A DNA stretch of 64,000 nucleotides from Arthrobacter sp. zg-Y20 (GTDB taxonomy: Bacteria; Actinomycetota; Actinomycetes; Actinomycetales; Micrococcaceae), in contig NZ_CP126241.1 in the NCBI RefSeq assembly GCF_030142075.1, positions 2,294,001 to 2,358,000 of the forward strand, in the 5' to 3' direction. The translations under genes were made by a program, and so were the position numbers. How positions within the stretch are numbered: position 1 is the first letter of the stretch; every line of letters starts with the position of its first letter. This document shows positions 48,611-59,175 of the stretch, in pieces. Below the pieces are notes generated by a model, which saw only the letters and a list, made by a program, of their open reading frames with translations, was not told where the DNA came from and ran no database searches.

Positions 48611-49339
48611 GTGCCCCCATCCCCCTCGACACCCGAATCCGATGCTGCCGGGACAACCGGCGATCCCATCCGCGTAGTGCTGGTGGACGACCAGCAGCTG
48701 GTCCGCGGCGGGTTCCGCATGCTGATCAACTCCCAGCCGGACCTTGAAGTGGTCGCAGAGGCGGGCAACGGCAGCGAGGCCCTCGCCGCGCTGGCTGCGG
48801 TGGGCGCCGACGTCGTACTGATGGATGTCCGCATGCCGGGCATGGACGGGATCGAGGCGACGGAAAAGCTGCTGGGAGCCGGAGGCGTCCGCAACGAGGA
48901 TGTGAAGGTGGTGGTGCTGACCACCTTCGACCTGGACGAGTACGCGCTCTCCGCCATCCAGGCCGGTGCCAGCGGCTTCCTGCTCAAGGACGCCCCGCCG
49001 GAGGAGCTGCTGGAGGCCATCCGCACGGTGCATCGCGGGGACGCCGTGATTGCCCCTTCCACCACCCGGCGCCTGCTGGACCACGTTGCTCCCCTGCTGC
49101 GCACGGCCGGCAGCCCGGGCAGTCCGCACGCCGCCGCCGTCGCCTCCCTGACCCCGCGCGAACATGAGGTCTTTAGCCTGATCGCGCAGGGACTCTCCAA
49201 CCCGGAGATCGCGACGAAGCTCTTCCTCTCGGAGGCAACGGTCAAAACCCATGTGGGACACATCCTTGCCAAGCTGGAGGCCCGGGACCGCGTACAAGCC
49301 GTAGTGATTGCCTACGCGACCGGGATTGTCGCCCCCTAG
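48611..49339 (+). CDS. NarL/LuxR-family response regulator
   Basis: A 242-residue regulator. The receiver domain opens VVLVDDQQLVRGGF (acidic pair) and has VVLMDVRMPGMDG with the phosphorylated Asp, LTTFD, and FLLKDAPP with the Lys. The C-terminal LuxR helix-turn-helix is LTPREHEVFSLIAQGLSNPEIA to TVKTHVGHIL. I chose GTG 48611, just after the kinase stop; a longer frame back to 48575 lies in the kinase gene. The ABC transporter downstream is the likely target. Confidence 0.93.
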   Translation: MPPSPSTPESDAAGTTGDPIRVVLVDDQQLVRGGFRMLINSQPDLEVVAEAGNGSEALAALAAVGADVVLMDVRMPGMDGIEATEKLLGAGGVRNEDVKVVVLTTFDLDEYALSAIQAGASGFLLKDAPPEELLEAIRTVHRGDAVIAPSTTRRLLDHVAPLLRTAGSPGSPHAAAVASLTPREHEVFSLIAQGLSNPEIATKLFLSEATVKTHVGHILAKLEARDRVQAVVIAYATGIVAP

Positions 49340-49436
49340 GGGCAGCCAGCTTCCACCCACGGTATGAGACCCGCCGGCCAGGGACCGTCCCCCCGCCCGA
49401 TGCGGCAGGGGTACGGTCGAAAATAGTGTGGGGGGT

Positions 49437-50204
49437 ATGAAAACACTCGCAGAGCATAATCCTGTTCCCAACACGGGGACCCGCCTGGCCGCTGCCGCCC
49501 AGCAGCTGAACAAGACCTACGGAAAGGGCGAAACCCAGGTCCACGCCCTTCGGGACGTGGACGTCAGCTTCGAAACCGGGACATTCACCGCCATCATGGG
49601 TCCGTCCGGCTCCGGCAAGTCCACCCTGATGCATTGCCTGGCCGGACTGGACACCGCCGACTCAGGTCGGATCTGGATTGGCGGCACCGAACTGACGGGG
49701 CTGAACGACGCCGCCCTCACACGGCTGCGGCGGGACTCCGTGGGCTTCGTTTTCCAGTCCTTCAACCTGGTTCCCACGCTGACGGCTGAACAGAACATCA
49801 CGCTGCCCGTCGCCCTGGCCAACGGGACCGTTGACCGGGCATGGCTGGACAGCCTCACCGAAACCCTGGGCCTCACCGGGCGCCTGAAGCACCGCCCGCA
49901 CGAACTTTCGGGCGGCCAGCAGCAACGCGTCGCCGTCGCCCGCGCCCTGCTGACCCGCCCGGATGTCCTGTTCGGCGACGAACCCACCGGCAACCTGGAC
50001 TCGAAGTCCGGCGCAGAGGTGCTTTCGCTGCTGCGCCGCTCCACCGCGGAAATGGGCCAGAGCATCATCATGGTCACCCACGACCCCGTTGCCGCTTCCT
50101 ATGCGGACCGGGTGGTGCTGATGAACGACGGCGCACTGGTAGGCGAACTGGCCAACCCCACTCCGGACACCGTGCTGTCTGCCCTGACCAAGCTGGGGGC
50201 GTAG
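49437..50204 (+). CDS. ABC transporter ATPase (MacB/LolD type)
   Basis: A 255-residue ATPase. Walker A is GPSGSGKST, then the Q loop FQSFNLVP, signature LSGGQQQR, Walker B DVLFGDEPTGNLDSKSG, and the H loop VTHD. It is of the MacB/FtsE group that works with FtsX-like permeases rather than moving solute through a normal channel. GGGGGG precedes ATG 49437, with TAGTGT 7 bases before it; a GTG at 49428 is an alternative. The permease gene starts 3 bases after it. Confidence 0.93.
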   Translation: MKTLAEHNPVPNTGTRLAAAAQQLNKTYGKGETQVHALRDVDVSFETGTFTAIMGPSGSGKSTLMHCLAGLDTADSGRIWIGGTELTGLNDAALTRLRRDSVGFVFQSFNLVPTLTAEQNITLPVALANGTVDRAWLDSLTETLGLTGRLKHRPHELSGGQQQRVAVARALLTRPDVLFGDEPTGNLDSKSGAEVLSLLRRSTAEMGQSIIMVTHDPVAASYADRVVLMNDGALVGELANPTPDTVLSALTKLGA

Positions 50205-50207
50205 GCC

Positions 50208-52712
50208 GTGCTGCAGGTAGCGCTGGCGCAGGTGCGCCTGAACGCCCGCCGCTTTATAGCGGTTTCCCTGGCGGTTCTGATTGCGGTGGGGTTCCTGACC
50301 GCCACCCTGATCATCAATTCCTCTTCCAAGGCGTCCCTGGCGCAGAGCGTGGGCGAGTCATACCGGAACGCCGATTTGGTCCTCACCCGGGACATGTCCG
50401 ATCCGGACTCCGAACCGCTGATGTCCGACGACGCAGCCCTGGTAAGTGACACAGCGGGAGTGGCTGGAACGTACGCCGCGCAGACGGGCTACGTTAACTT
50501 CGGCGAGGGCAAGCAGAGGGTGTTTGCCGAGCTGGGCAACACCTCGGACTACGCGCAGTTGTTCCCGGTTGATGTGCTCGAAGGCACCCTCCCGGTCTCC
50601 GACAACGAGGTGGCCGTTGACCGTGACACCGCCGAGAGGCAGGACCTGGCCCGGGGATCGGTGCTGACCGTCACCAACGCCTTCGCCGATCCGGAAGTTG
50701 AACAGCCGACAGTCCAGCTGACCGTCACGGCAGTGGTGGCGCCTTCCGAGAACCCGCGGGTGATGGGCACACCGCAGCTGTACTCCACCACCGCAACGGC
50801 AGCCCTTTTCGCTGAGGCCGAGGCAGGCTTGAGCAACATCCAGGTGGCGCTGGCGGACGGCGCCGGCGTGGAGCAGGTCCGTACCGCCCTGGAGCAAAAG
50901 CTCGAAGGGCACGAGGGCATCACGGTCCGCACCGCGCGGGAAGAAACCGATGCCATGGTGTCCGCTTTCACCGGCGGCGAAGACATCCTCACCACTATCC
51001 TGCTGGCCTTCGCCGCTGTGGCACTGCTGGTGTGCGCCCTGGTGGTTTCCAACACCTTCTCGGTGCTGGTGGCCCAGCGCACCCGTGAACTCGCCCTGCT
51101 GCGCTGCATCGGTGCAGCCCGGTCACAGATCCGGCGCTCGGTGATTGTGGAAGCACTCATCGTCGGCGTTGTGGCTTCATTGGCCGGTGTAGCGGCCGCA
51201 ATCGCCCTCGTGGGCGGTATTATCGCCTACCTGCAGACCCTGCCGGACAGCGGTTTTGCCACCATGGCCGTCTCCCCGCTCTCAGTGGTGGCCGGTCTGG
51301 CCGCCGGCATCCTGCTGACGGTCCTCGCAGCCCTGGTTCCGGCCCGGGCAGCAACCGCAGTGGCCCCGCTGGCTGCACTGCGTCCGGCAGACGATGTCCG
51401 CGCCGGCACCCGTCGCGGACGGGCCCGGCTGGGTATCGGCCTGGTCCTGCTGGCCGTGGGTGCTGCCTTGCTTGCAGTCGGTGCGGTCCGGGGGAATCTC
51501 CTTATCGCCCTTCCCGGCGGCATGCTCAGTTTTGTGGGCGTGCTGATGTGCGCAACCCTGTTTGTCCCGTCACTGGTGCGCACGGTCGGGCGGATTGCCG
51601 CACCGCTGGGCGTCCCGGGCAAACTGGCTGCGGTGAACGCGGTCCGCAATCCCCAGCGCACCTCGGCAACTTCTTCCGCCCTGCTGATCGGCGTCACCCT
51701 GGTGACGATGATGATGACCGGCGCAGCAACCGTCCGAACGTCCCTGGACGATGTCCTGGCCGCGGAGTACCCCGTGGATGTGGCGGTTTCCGGTCAGGAC
51801 GAATCCGTCACCGCCGCTGATGCCGACGCGGTCCGTGAAGTGGAAGGGGTACGGGAAGCCGTTCTCGTTCCGGTCTCTGCCACGGCCGAGACTGAAAACG
51901 GAGATCAGTTCGGGGTGTACGCACTGGATCCGGCCGACGCCGCCAAGGTGCTCCAGGATTCGTCCCTGGTCCTGAAAGACAACACCATTCTGGTACCGCA
52001 GAACACCCCGGAAAAGACCCTCACAGTGAAGGGTGCAACCTCCAGCGTCGAGCTTGAGACAGTGGTCTCCGAGAGCAGCCAGATGCTGCCGCTGATCACT
52101 GCACAGACTGCGGAGTCCATCGGCGGTCCCGCACCCGCCGGTGACGAGCAGTATCCGCCCATGCCCCAGCTGTGGCTGTCCGTGGAGGACGGGCTTAACA
52201 CAAGCGCGCTGATGGACCTGCGCACCGACGTGGCTGAAGCCGCCGGTGTGGAGGACTACGAAGTATCCGGCTCGGCCATCGAGCGCGGTGCCTTCGAGCA
52301 GGTCATCAACGTCCTGCTGATGGTGGTCACGGGCCTGCTGGGAGTCGCGGTGGTTATTGCCCTGGTAGGTGTGGCGAACACGCTGTCGCTGTCCGTGCTG
52401 GAACGCACCAGGGAATCCTCTCTGCTGCGGGCGCTGGGCCTGACCCGTAACCAGCTGCGCGGCATGCTTGCCCTGGAAGCCGTACTGATCGCCGGCGTAG
52501 CCGCCCTGATGGGCACGGTGCTGGGCTCGCTGTATGGCTGGCTCGGAGCTGAATCCGCGCTGGGCGCCTTTACATCCGTTGCCCCGTCCCTGCCCTGGCT
52601 GCAGCTGGCCGCGGTCCTCGCCGTCGCCATCCTGGCCGGCCTGGCCGCGTCGGTCCTTCCGGCCCGGCGCGCGGCACGGCTCTCTCCGGTAGCGGGGCTG
52701 GCCGCCGACTGA
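50208..52712 (+). CDS. FtsX-like ABC transporter permease with two permease units
   Basis: An 834-residue permease with two FtsX domains. An N-terminal helix and extracellular MacB-type domain of about 220 residues is followed by three helices (about 255-390). Two more hydrophobic helices lie near 410-450, a second extracellular domain follows (about 500-680), and the last three helices end at 834. This layout is typical of actinobacterial antimicrobial-peptide or bacitracin-type efflux and sensing permeases. With the two-component system upstream it looks like a self-contained envelope-stress module. The start is GTG 50208. Confidence 0.9.
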   Translation: MLQVALAQVRLNARRFIAVSLAVLIAVGFLTATLIINSSSKASLAQSVGESYRNADLVLTRDMSDPDSEPLMSDDAALVSDTAGVAGTYAAQTGYVNFGEGKQRVFAELGNTSDYAQLFPVDVLEGTLPVSDNEVAVDRDTAERQDLARGSVLTVTNAFADPEVEQPTVQLTVTAVVAPSENPRVMGTPQLYSTTATAALFAEAEAGLSNIQVALADGAGVEQVRTALEQKLEGHEGITVRTAREETDAMVSAFTGGEDILTTILLAFAAVALLVCALVVSNTFSVLVAQRTRELALLRCIGAARSQIRRSVIVEALIVGVVASLAGVAAAIALVGGIIAYLQTLPDSGFATMAVSPLSVVAGLAAGILLTVLAALVPARAATAVAPLAALRPADDVRAGTRRGRARLGIGLVLLAVGAALLAVGAVRGNLLIALPGGMLSFVGVLMCATLFVPSLVRTVGRIAAPLGVPGKLAAVNAVRNPQRTSATSSALLIGVTLVTMMMTGAATVRTSLDDVLAAEYPVDVAVSGQDESVTAADADAVREVEGVREAVLVPVSATAETENGDQFGVYALDPADAAKVLQDSSLVLKDNTILVPQNTPEKTLTVKGATSSVELETVVSESSQMLPLITAQTAESIGGPAPAGDEQYPPMPQLWLSVEDGLNTSALMDLRTDVAEAAGVEDYEVSGSAIERGAFEQVINVLLMVVTGLLGVAVVIALVGVANTLSLSVLERTRESSLLRALGLTRNQLRGMLALEAVLIAGVAALMGTVLGSLYGWLGAESALGAFTSVAPSLPWLQLAAVLAVAILAGLAASVLPARRAARLSPVAGLAAD

Positions 52713-52868
52713 CCGGCAGCACCGGCCCGGCCTGTCCGCGGTCCGGCTGCGGGGCACCTGCCTCGCGGTCGGGCCGCAGATCTGCAAGGATACAGGGAAG
52801 GACAAATTACTAAGCAGGCTTATGCCGGATGGAAAGATCCGGCAGGCTGCAGCCGTAAGGAGATCAGC

Positions 52869-53396
52869 ATGACGGAAGCTACACCCGGGACCTTTACCCC
52901 AGGCCGTGAATCACTGGCCGCCTATCTCGATGACCACCTGGTGGGCGCGGAGACCGGCGTCCGCCTGTTCACCGCGGCACAGCGGACCTGGGAAGGATCC
53001 CCGTTCGAGGAGACCTTCGCCCGGCTGGTGGAGGAAATCTCCGACGAACGCGACGAGCTGGAGTCCCTGATCCACGCGCTGGGGTACTCCCGGAGCAAGG
53101 TGAAGGCCGCCGCAGCAGCCGTGGGAGCAGCAGCCGGCAAGTTGGGTCCGCTCAATCCGCTGAGCACCGGCGGCGGCACCACCGGCCAGCTGGAACTTGA
53201 ATTCCTGCAGTCGCTGGTAAGGATGAAGGAATCCCTGTGGCGAACCCTGCTGGTGCTTTCGGGCACCGATCACCGGTTTAATACGGCCCGGTTGCAGGAA
53301 CTGGTCGAGATGGCCCGCGGGCAGCAGGAAGCGGTGGCGGAAGTGATGGAAAAAACGGCCGTGGAACGGTTCCTGGCCACGGACCCTGAGGCCTAA
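52869..53396 (+). CDS. Small helical-bundle protein of unknown function
   Basis: A 175-residue acidic protein that reads as a four-helix bundle (RESLAAYLDDHLVGAETGVRLF, SDERDELESLIHALGY, ELEFLQSLVRMKESLWRTLL, RLQELVEMARGQQEAVAEVM). The spacing of Glu and His residues recalls ferritin-like proteins, but I do not see a full di-iron set, so no function is given. It has a strong ribosome site (AAGGAG) and its own terminator, so it is a monocistronic, well-expressed gene. GCCGGA/TCCGGC forms a small hairpin at 52824-52843 in its leader. Confidence 0.8.
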   Translation: MTEATPGTFTPGRESLAAYLDDHLVGAETGVRLFTAAQRTWEGSPFEETFARLVEEISDERDELESLIHALGYSRSKVKAAAAAVGAAAGKLGPLNPLSTGGGTTGQLELEFLQSLVRMKESLWRTLLVLSGTDHRFNTARLQELVEMARGQQEAVAEVMEKTAVERFLATDPEA

Positions 53397-53409
53397 CGTA
53401 CCCAGCAGC

Positions 53410-53446
53410 AAAAACACCCCCCGGCGGATAGCCGGGGGGTGTTTTT
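53410..53446. terminator. Bidirectional intrinsic terminator
   Basis: AAAAACACCCCCCGG pairs with CCGGGGGGTGTTTTT around a short loop. The flanking A run and T run make it work for both convergent genes, the helical protein (plus) and metG (minus). Confidence 0.92.
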
Positions 53447-53457
53447 GTTATGGCCCG

Positions 53458-55017
53458 CTATTCGGCCGGCTCTTCGTACTTCGGGAAGATGGGCGTGGGT
53501 GCCGGCAGTTCAGTGCCCGGCACCAGCGGCGTACCAATAGCGCTGAACTGACGCGCGGCGTCGTCGTCCTGGCCCAGCACGGTCAGCAGCTTGGCGGCAC
53601 TGCCCGGCATGACCGGCTGGATCAGGATGGCCACGATCCGCAGCACTTCCAGGGTCACGTAGAGCACGGTATTCATGCGGTCGACGTCGGTCTTCCGCAG
53701 CACCCAGGGGGCCTGCTCGGCAAAGTAGGCGTTGGTGTCGCCCAGGACTTTCCAGGTGGCTTCGAGCGCGCCGTGGAAATCCTGCACGTCATAGGCTTCC
53801 CGGGAGATCTGCAGCAGGTTGCCGGCGGCCTCGAGCAGTGCGGTGTCCTCGGGCGTGAACGCCCCCGGCTGCGGCACGGCGGCCCCGCAGTTCTTGGCCA
53901 CCATGGACAGGGAGCGCTGGGCCAGGTTGCCCAGGTTGTTGGCGAGGTCGGAGTTCATCCGGCCCACAACGGCGTCGTGGTTGTAGGAACCGTCCGCACC
54001 GAACGGGACCTCGCGCAGCAGGAAGAACCGCACCGAATCCAGGCCGTACTGGTCCGCCCAAGCCTTGGGCGCCACCACGTTGCCCAGCGACTTGGACATC
54101 TTGACGCCCTTGTTGTGCAGGAAGCCGTGGATCATAATCCGCCGAGGCAGTTCCAGCTTCGCGGACATCAGGAACGCCGGCCAGAAGATGGCGTGGAAGC
54201 GGGAGATGTCCTTGCCGATGACGTGGACGTCGGCAGGCCAGTACTTCCGAAACGCCTCACTCTCGGTGTCGGGGAAGCCGACGCCGGTGAGGTAGTTGGT
54301 CAGCGCGTCCACCCACACGTACATCACGTGGTCCGGGTTGCCCGGCACCGGCACGCCCCAGTTGAAGGTGGTGCGGGAGATGGACAGATCCTCCAGCCCG
54401 CCCTTGACGAAGCTGATGACCTCGTTGAACCGCGAGCGCGGCGCAGCGAAATCCGGCTGGGACTCGTAGAGGGCCAGCAGCCGGTCCTGGTAGGCGGAAA
54501 GGCGGAAGAAATAGCTCTCCTCTTCCGTCCAGGTCACCTCGGTGTCCGTCTCCTTTGAGTAGCGCACCCCGTCCTCGCGGACTTCGGTCTCGTCCTCGGT
54601 GTAGTACGCCTCGTCCCGGACGGAGTACCAGCCGGAGTACTTGGAGAGGTAGATGTCACCGTTCTCCTCCATCCGCTTCCAGATGGCCTGCGCGGCAGCG
54701 TAGTGATCCGCGTCGGTGGTACGGATGAACCGGTCATAGGAGGTGCCCATGTCCGCTTCCATTTGCTGGAAGGCGGCGGAGTTGCGGTCCGCGAGTTCCT
54801 TGGCGGTGATGCCTTCCTTATCCGCGGACTGCTGCATCTTCAGGCCATGCTCATCCGTACCCGTCATAAAGAACACGTCGTAGCCGTCGAGGCGCTTGAA
54901 GCGGGCCATGGCATCGGTGGCGATGTGCTCGTAGGCGTGCCCAATGTGGGGTTCGCCGTTCGGGTAGGAGATAGCGGTGGTGATGTAGAACGGGGTCTTG
55001 GAGTCGGTTGAAGTCAC
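53458..55017 (-). CDS. metG: Methionyl-tRNA synthetase
   Basis: A 519-residue class I synthetase. HIGH is HIGH in [15 protein letters not shown], and KMSKS is KMSKSLGN. The connective-peptide knuckle reads [15 protein letters not shown] without cysteines, so it is the zinc-free actinobacterial form, and there is no C-terminal EMAP domain. The start is GTG 55017 with TAATTT 6 bases upstream and no ribosome site, a probable leaderless mRNA. Confidence 0.97.
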   Translation of the reverse strand: MTSTDSKTPFYITTAISYPNGEPHIGHAYEHIATDAMARFKRLDGYDVFFMTGTDEHGLKMQQSADKEGITAKELADRNSAAFQQMEADMGTSYDRFIRTTDADHYAAAQAIWKRMEENGDIYLSKYSGWYSVRDEAYYTEDETEVREDGVRYSKETDTEVTWTEEESYFFRLSAYQDRLLALYESQPDFAAPRSRFNEVISFVKGGLEDLSISRTTFNWGVPVPGNPDHVMYVWVDALTNYLTGVGFPDTESEAFRKYWPADVHVIGKDISRFHAIFWPAFLMSAKLELPRRIMIHGFLHNKGVKMSKSLGNVVAPKAWADQYGLDSVRFFLLREVPFGADGSYNHDAVVGRMNSDLANNLGNLAQRSLSMVAKNCGAAVPQPGAFTPEDTALLEAAGNLLQISREAYDVQDFHGALEATWKVLGDTNAYFAEQAPWVLRKTDVDRMNTVLYVTLEVLRIVAILIQPVMPGSAAKLLTVLGQDDDAARQFSAIGTPLVPGTELPAPTPIFPKYEEPAE

Positions 55018-55072
55018 ATAAGAAAATTACCCTGTTTTACCGGGCCGTGTCGCTTTGGTACTGTCCGGTGTC

Positions 55073-55426
55073 CTAAATCCGGCCCACGGTCACCACAGCT
55101 GCAGTGGGAACCACAGCGACGATGTAGGTCATGACCCCCACGGTGTAGAAGTCTTCTGTTGATGCGGCCATCAGCAGGGTCAGGGCAAGTACCGGAACCG
55201 CATAGACCGCCACCCGCCGGCCAAGGGCGGAGGGGTTGGCAGGCACAAACACCGCGAGCCCAACCAATACCCCCGCTGTTGCGCAGGCCAGGGCACGTCC
55301 GGCCTGGCTCGGTATCGGGAGACCCGAGGCGCCGGAAACAGCGTAGGCGGCGAACCACACCAACAGCATGGATGCGGTAACCCAGCTGCGGTCCAGGGGC
55401 GTGGTTCTGCACTCCGCCCCTCGCAC
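55073..55426 (-). CDS. Hypothetical four-helix membrane protein
   Basis: A 117-residue hydrophobic protein with about four membrane helices. The stretch VLVGLAVFVPA...RRVAVYAVPVLALTL resembles ALVGLLIFGPV...NRVLAYAVPVLLVC of the protein encoded just upstream (55426-56262), so it looks like a shortened tandem copy. The start GTG shares one base with that gene's stop (TAGTG). I recognise no family. The longer frame to 55498 lies in the upstream gene and is rejected. Confidence 0.65.
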   Translation of the reverse strand: MRGAECRTTPLDRSWVTASMLLVWFAAYAVSGASGLPIPSQAGRALACATAGVLVGLAVFVPANPSALGRRVAVYAVPVLALTLLMAASTEDFYTVGVMTYIVAVVPTAAVVTVGRI

Positions 55427-56262
55427 TATTCGGCTGCCCGGGCCGTGTCGCCTGGGCGGGGGTACGCCGGGTACTCCACTGTCTTTTCCCATGCCCACCC
55501 AGCCCGCTTAACCGCTGCACCCGCCGTGAAGGCGCCAACCATGTAGGCCAGTCCCCCCATCATGCTGCTCAACACCGCGTCTGTAGACGAGCTCTCCCCG
55601 AACAGCGGCAGTAACCAGCCGCTGCCCACGAGAACCACTAGCACCGCAAGGCCCAGCTCCATCCCGCGTTTACGGATCTCCTGCCAGCCGCCGCGCGGAA
55701 AGGGCACCACCGGCTGCAGAAGGGGAAGGAAACAGATCACCAACGGAATCGATTCATATCCATCGAACATCAGGCTCACTATGAGGAAAAGCAGGCCGAC
55801 CGCTGCGCCGACCCCGGCAATCCCGCCCAGCATCACTGTGAAGGCCGTTCCGGCGCCTCTGGCAAGGCCCCCGCGCACCCCATACAGAGCGGTGACCAGC
55901 GCCCAGGCAGGCAGGAAGGCGCTGGCCACCGCGGCGAGGGCCCCCGAGGTGAATGGCAGCACCGCACAGACAAGGAGGACAGGGACCGCGTAGGCCAGAA
56001 CGCGGTTACGCAGCCCGGGTACGCCCACGGGACCGAAAATCAGCAGCCCGACAAGTGCCGCGGTCAGCGTGTACCCCGCTGTGCCCCAGAGAGCCCACCC
56101 GGCATAGCTGTCGAAACCCATTCCGAACATGGATAGTAAGACACCCAGCCACACCACCAGGAGCGCGGGCCCGATCCGGCCCCGCCGCAACGGGCCCGGC
56201 TGAACGGGCCTCTCCTTAGGGTCCCAAGGTTTGTTTTCCGCCCCCGCGTATTCCACTGACAT
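55426..56262 (-). CDS. Hypothetical multi-span membrane protein
   Basis: A 278-residue protein with about seven membrane helices after a polar N-terminus (EYAGAENKPWDPKERPVQPG). It has a charged loop FPRGGWQEIRKRG and a charged tail. No family is recognised. ATG 56262 was chosen over 56298 because a GGGGG-type ribosome site stands before it and the protein start reads naturally (MSVEYAGAEN). It forms a two-gene unit with the smaller relative downstream. Confidence 0.7.
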   Translation of the reverse strand: MSVEYAGAENKPWDPKERPVQPGPLRRGRIGPALLVVWLGVLLSMFGMGFDSYAGWALWGTAGYTLTAALVGLLIFGPVGVPGLRNRVLAYAVPVLLVCAVLPFTSGALAAVASAFLPAWALVTALYGVRGGLARGAGTAFTVMLGGIAGVGAAVGLLFLIVSLMFDGYESIPLVICFLPLLQPVVPFPRGGWQEIRKRGMELGLAVLVVLVGSGWLLPLFGESSSTDAVLSSMMGGLAYMVGAFTAGAAVKRAGWAWEKTVEYPAYPRPGDTARAAE

Positions 56263-56345
56263 TCCCGCTACCCCCGTCGCGTCCGGAGCACAGCGCACCG
56301 GTAACGCGAGCAGTCTACTCGGGGGCAGCGGAGTTTTGCCGTCAA

Positions 56346-57941
56346 CTAGTCCTGCAGGTCCACCTCGCGGGCAACCGTGGCCCCGATTTCGAGTTTGAGT
56401 GCTTCCAGGACATCCTGCGGGACGGAGGAGTCCACCGTCAGCAGGGACAGCGCCTGGCCGCCTTCGGTGTTCCGGGCCACCTGCATACCGGCGATGTTGA
56501 TGTCCTTCTCCCCCAAGATCCGTCCCAGGGCGCCGATGACGCCGGGGCGGTCCTGGTAGATCAGCACAATGAGGTGCTCGCTGATGGGGATTTCCAGATC
56601 GTAACCGTTGACGCCTACGAGCTTCTGGATCTGCTTGGGCCCGGTCAGGGTGCCGGAGACCTCCAGGCGGGTGCCGTCGGACAAGGCGCCGCGGATGGTC
56701 AGCAGGTTACGGTAATCATCCACGTCCGGGGTGGTCAGCAGCCGCACCTCGATGCCCCGCTGCTCGGCGAGCACCGGAGCGTTCACATAGGAGACCTGCT
56801 CGGAGACGATATCGGTGAAGATCCCCTTCAGTGCTGCCAGTTCCAGGGACTTCACGTCCAAGGCGGCAATTTCTCCGGCCACTTCGATGTCGACGGCGGT
56901 CACTGAGTCCGAGGACAGTGCGGTGAAGATGCGGCCCAGCTTCTCAATCAGGGGGATGCCCGGGCGAACGTCCTCGGCAATGACGCCGCCGGCAACGTTC
57001 ACGGCGTCGGGGACCAGTTCCCCGGCCAGGGCCAGGCGCACCGATTTCGCTACGGAGATGCCCGCCTTTTCCTGTGCCTCATCGGTGGAGGCGCCCAGGT
57101 GCGGGGTGACCACCACGTTGTCCAGCGCGAAGAACGGCAGGTTGGTGCTGGGTTCCTTGACGAACACGTCCACGCCGGCACCGGCGATCTTCCCGGACTG
57201 CAGCGCGTCGAACAGGGCCGTTTCGTCCACGAGCCCTCCGCGGGCCACGTTCACCACGTAGGCGGTGTCCTTCATCTTGTCGAAGGCTTCGGCGCCGAGC
57301 ATGCCCAGCGTTTCCGGAGTCTTGGGCATGTGGATGGTGACGAAGTCGGATTCTTCCAGCAATTCGTCCAGCGTCACGAGGCGCACGTTCAGCTGCGCTG
57401 CCCGGGCCGAGGTGATGTACGGGTCATAGGCGAGGATCTCGGTGCCGAACCCCTGCAGGCGGGCGGCCACGAGGGCGCCGATGCGGCCCAGCCCGATGAT
57501 GCCGATCTTCTTTTCGAACAGCTCGGTGCCGCTGTACTTGGAGCGCTTCCACTCCCCGTTCTTCAGCGCCGCACTGGCCTGCGGGATATTCCGGGCCAGG
57601 GACAGGATGTGCCCCACCGTCAGTTCCGCGGCGGAGATGATGTTCGACGTCGGGGCGTTGACCACCATCACGCCGGCCTGGGTCGCAGCCTTGATGTCCA
57701 CGTTGTCCAGCCCCACGCCGGCGCGGGCGATGACCTTCAGGTTCTTCGCAGCCGCGATGGCCTCGGCGTCCACCTGGGTGGCCGAGCGCACCAGGATGGC
57801 GTCGACGTCGGCGATCGCGGCAAGGAGCTGGGAGCGGTCGGCGCCGTCAGTGGAGCGGATGTCAAAGTCCGGACCCAAGGCCTCGACGGTGGCGGGCGAG
57901 AGTTCCTCCGCGAGGAGTACGACTGGTTTGGTGGCAGACAC
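56346..57941 (-). CDS. serA: D-3-phosphoglycerate dehydrogenase
   Basis: A 531-residue enzyme opening serine synthesis. IGIIGLGRIGALVAAR binds NAD, ARGGLVDE is a signature, and HLGAST carries the catalytic His. This is the long form with an allosteric-substrate-binding domain and a C-terminal ACT domain (LIVLIYQDRPGVIGALGRIL) that senses serine. GTG 57941 has GAGG 8 bases upstream. It lies downstream of the ilvBNC operon, separated by that operon's terminator. Confidence 0.96.
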   Translation of the reverse strand: MSATKPVVLLAEELSPATVEALGPDFDIRSTDGADRSQLLAAIADVDAILVRSATQVDAEAIAAAKNLKVIARAGVGLDNVDIKAATQAGVMVVNAPTSNIISAAELTVGHILSLARNIPQASAALKNGEWKRSKYSGTELFEKKIGIIGLGRIGALVAARLQGFGTEILAYDPYITSARAAQLNVRLVTLDELLEESDFVTIHMPKTPETLGMLGAEAFDKMKDTAYVVNVARGGLVDETALFDALQSGKIAGAGVDVFVKEPSTNLPFFALDNVVVTPHLGASTDEAQEKAGISVAKSVRLALAGELVPDAVNVAGGVIAEDVRPGIPLIEKLGRIFTALSSDSVTAVDIEVAGEIAALDVKSLELAALKGIFTDIVSEQVSYVNAPVLAEQRGIEVRLLTTPDVDDYRNLLTIRGALSDGTRLEVSGTLTGPKQIQKLVGVNGYDLEIPISEHLIVLIYQDRPGVIGALGRILGEKDINIAGMQVARNTEGGQALSLLTVDSSVPQDVLEALKLEIGATVAREVDLQD

Positions 57942-57988
57942 CGGTTACCTCTTTAGCTGTGGAAGATTCAGGTGGGGTTTTTCGTGCA

Positions 57989-58018
57989 GGAGGCCGGACC
58001 CAGACGGGTCCGGCCTCC
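57989..58018 (-). terminator. Terminator of the ilvBNC operon
   Basis: GGAGGCCGGACCC (57989-58001) pairs perfectly over 13 bp with GGGTCCGGCCTCC (58006-58018) across a 4-base loop. On the minus strand it follows the ilvC stop by about 80 bases and precedes a short AAAAA run rather than a U tract. Confidence 0.75.
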
Positions 58019-58101
58019 TTGCCGATTCGGCTTGCCTTTCGAGCCTAACGCCTGCCTGCGGAGGCGGCGCGATTCGGTGCTTCTGTTACGGGCGTCACCT
58101 T

Positions 58102-59139
<1,038 letters not shown>

Positions 59140-59175
59140 CTACTGGTTTCCTGGATAAGGGTCTGGGGTTGGAAC

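Noticed and set aside
47392-49272. 626-codon minus-strand frame opposite the two-component genes
   Set aside because: Low-complexity Ser/Arg/Gly content and no motif; the plus-strand kinase and regulator are clear.
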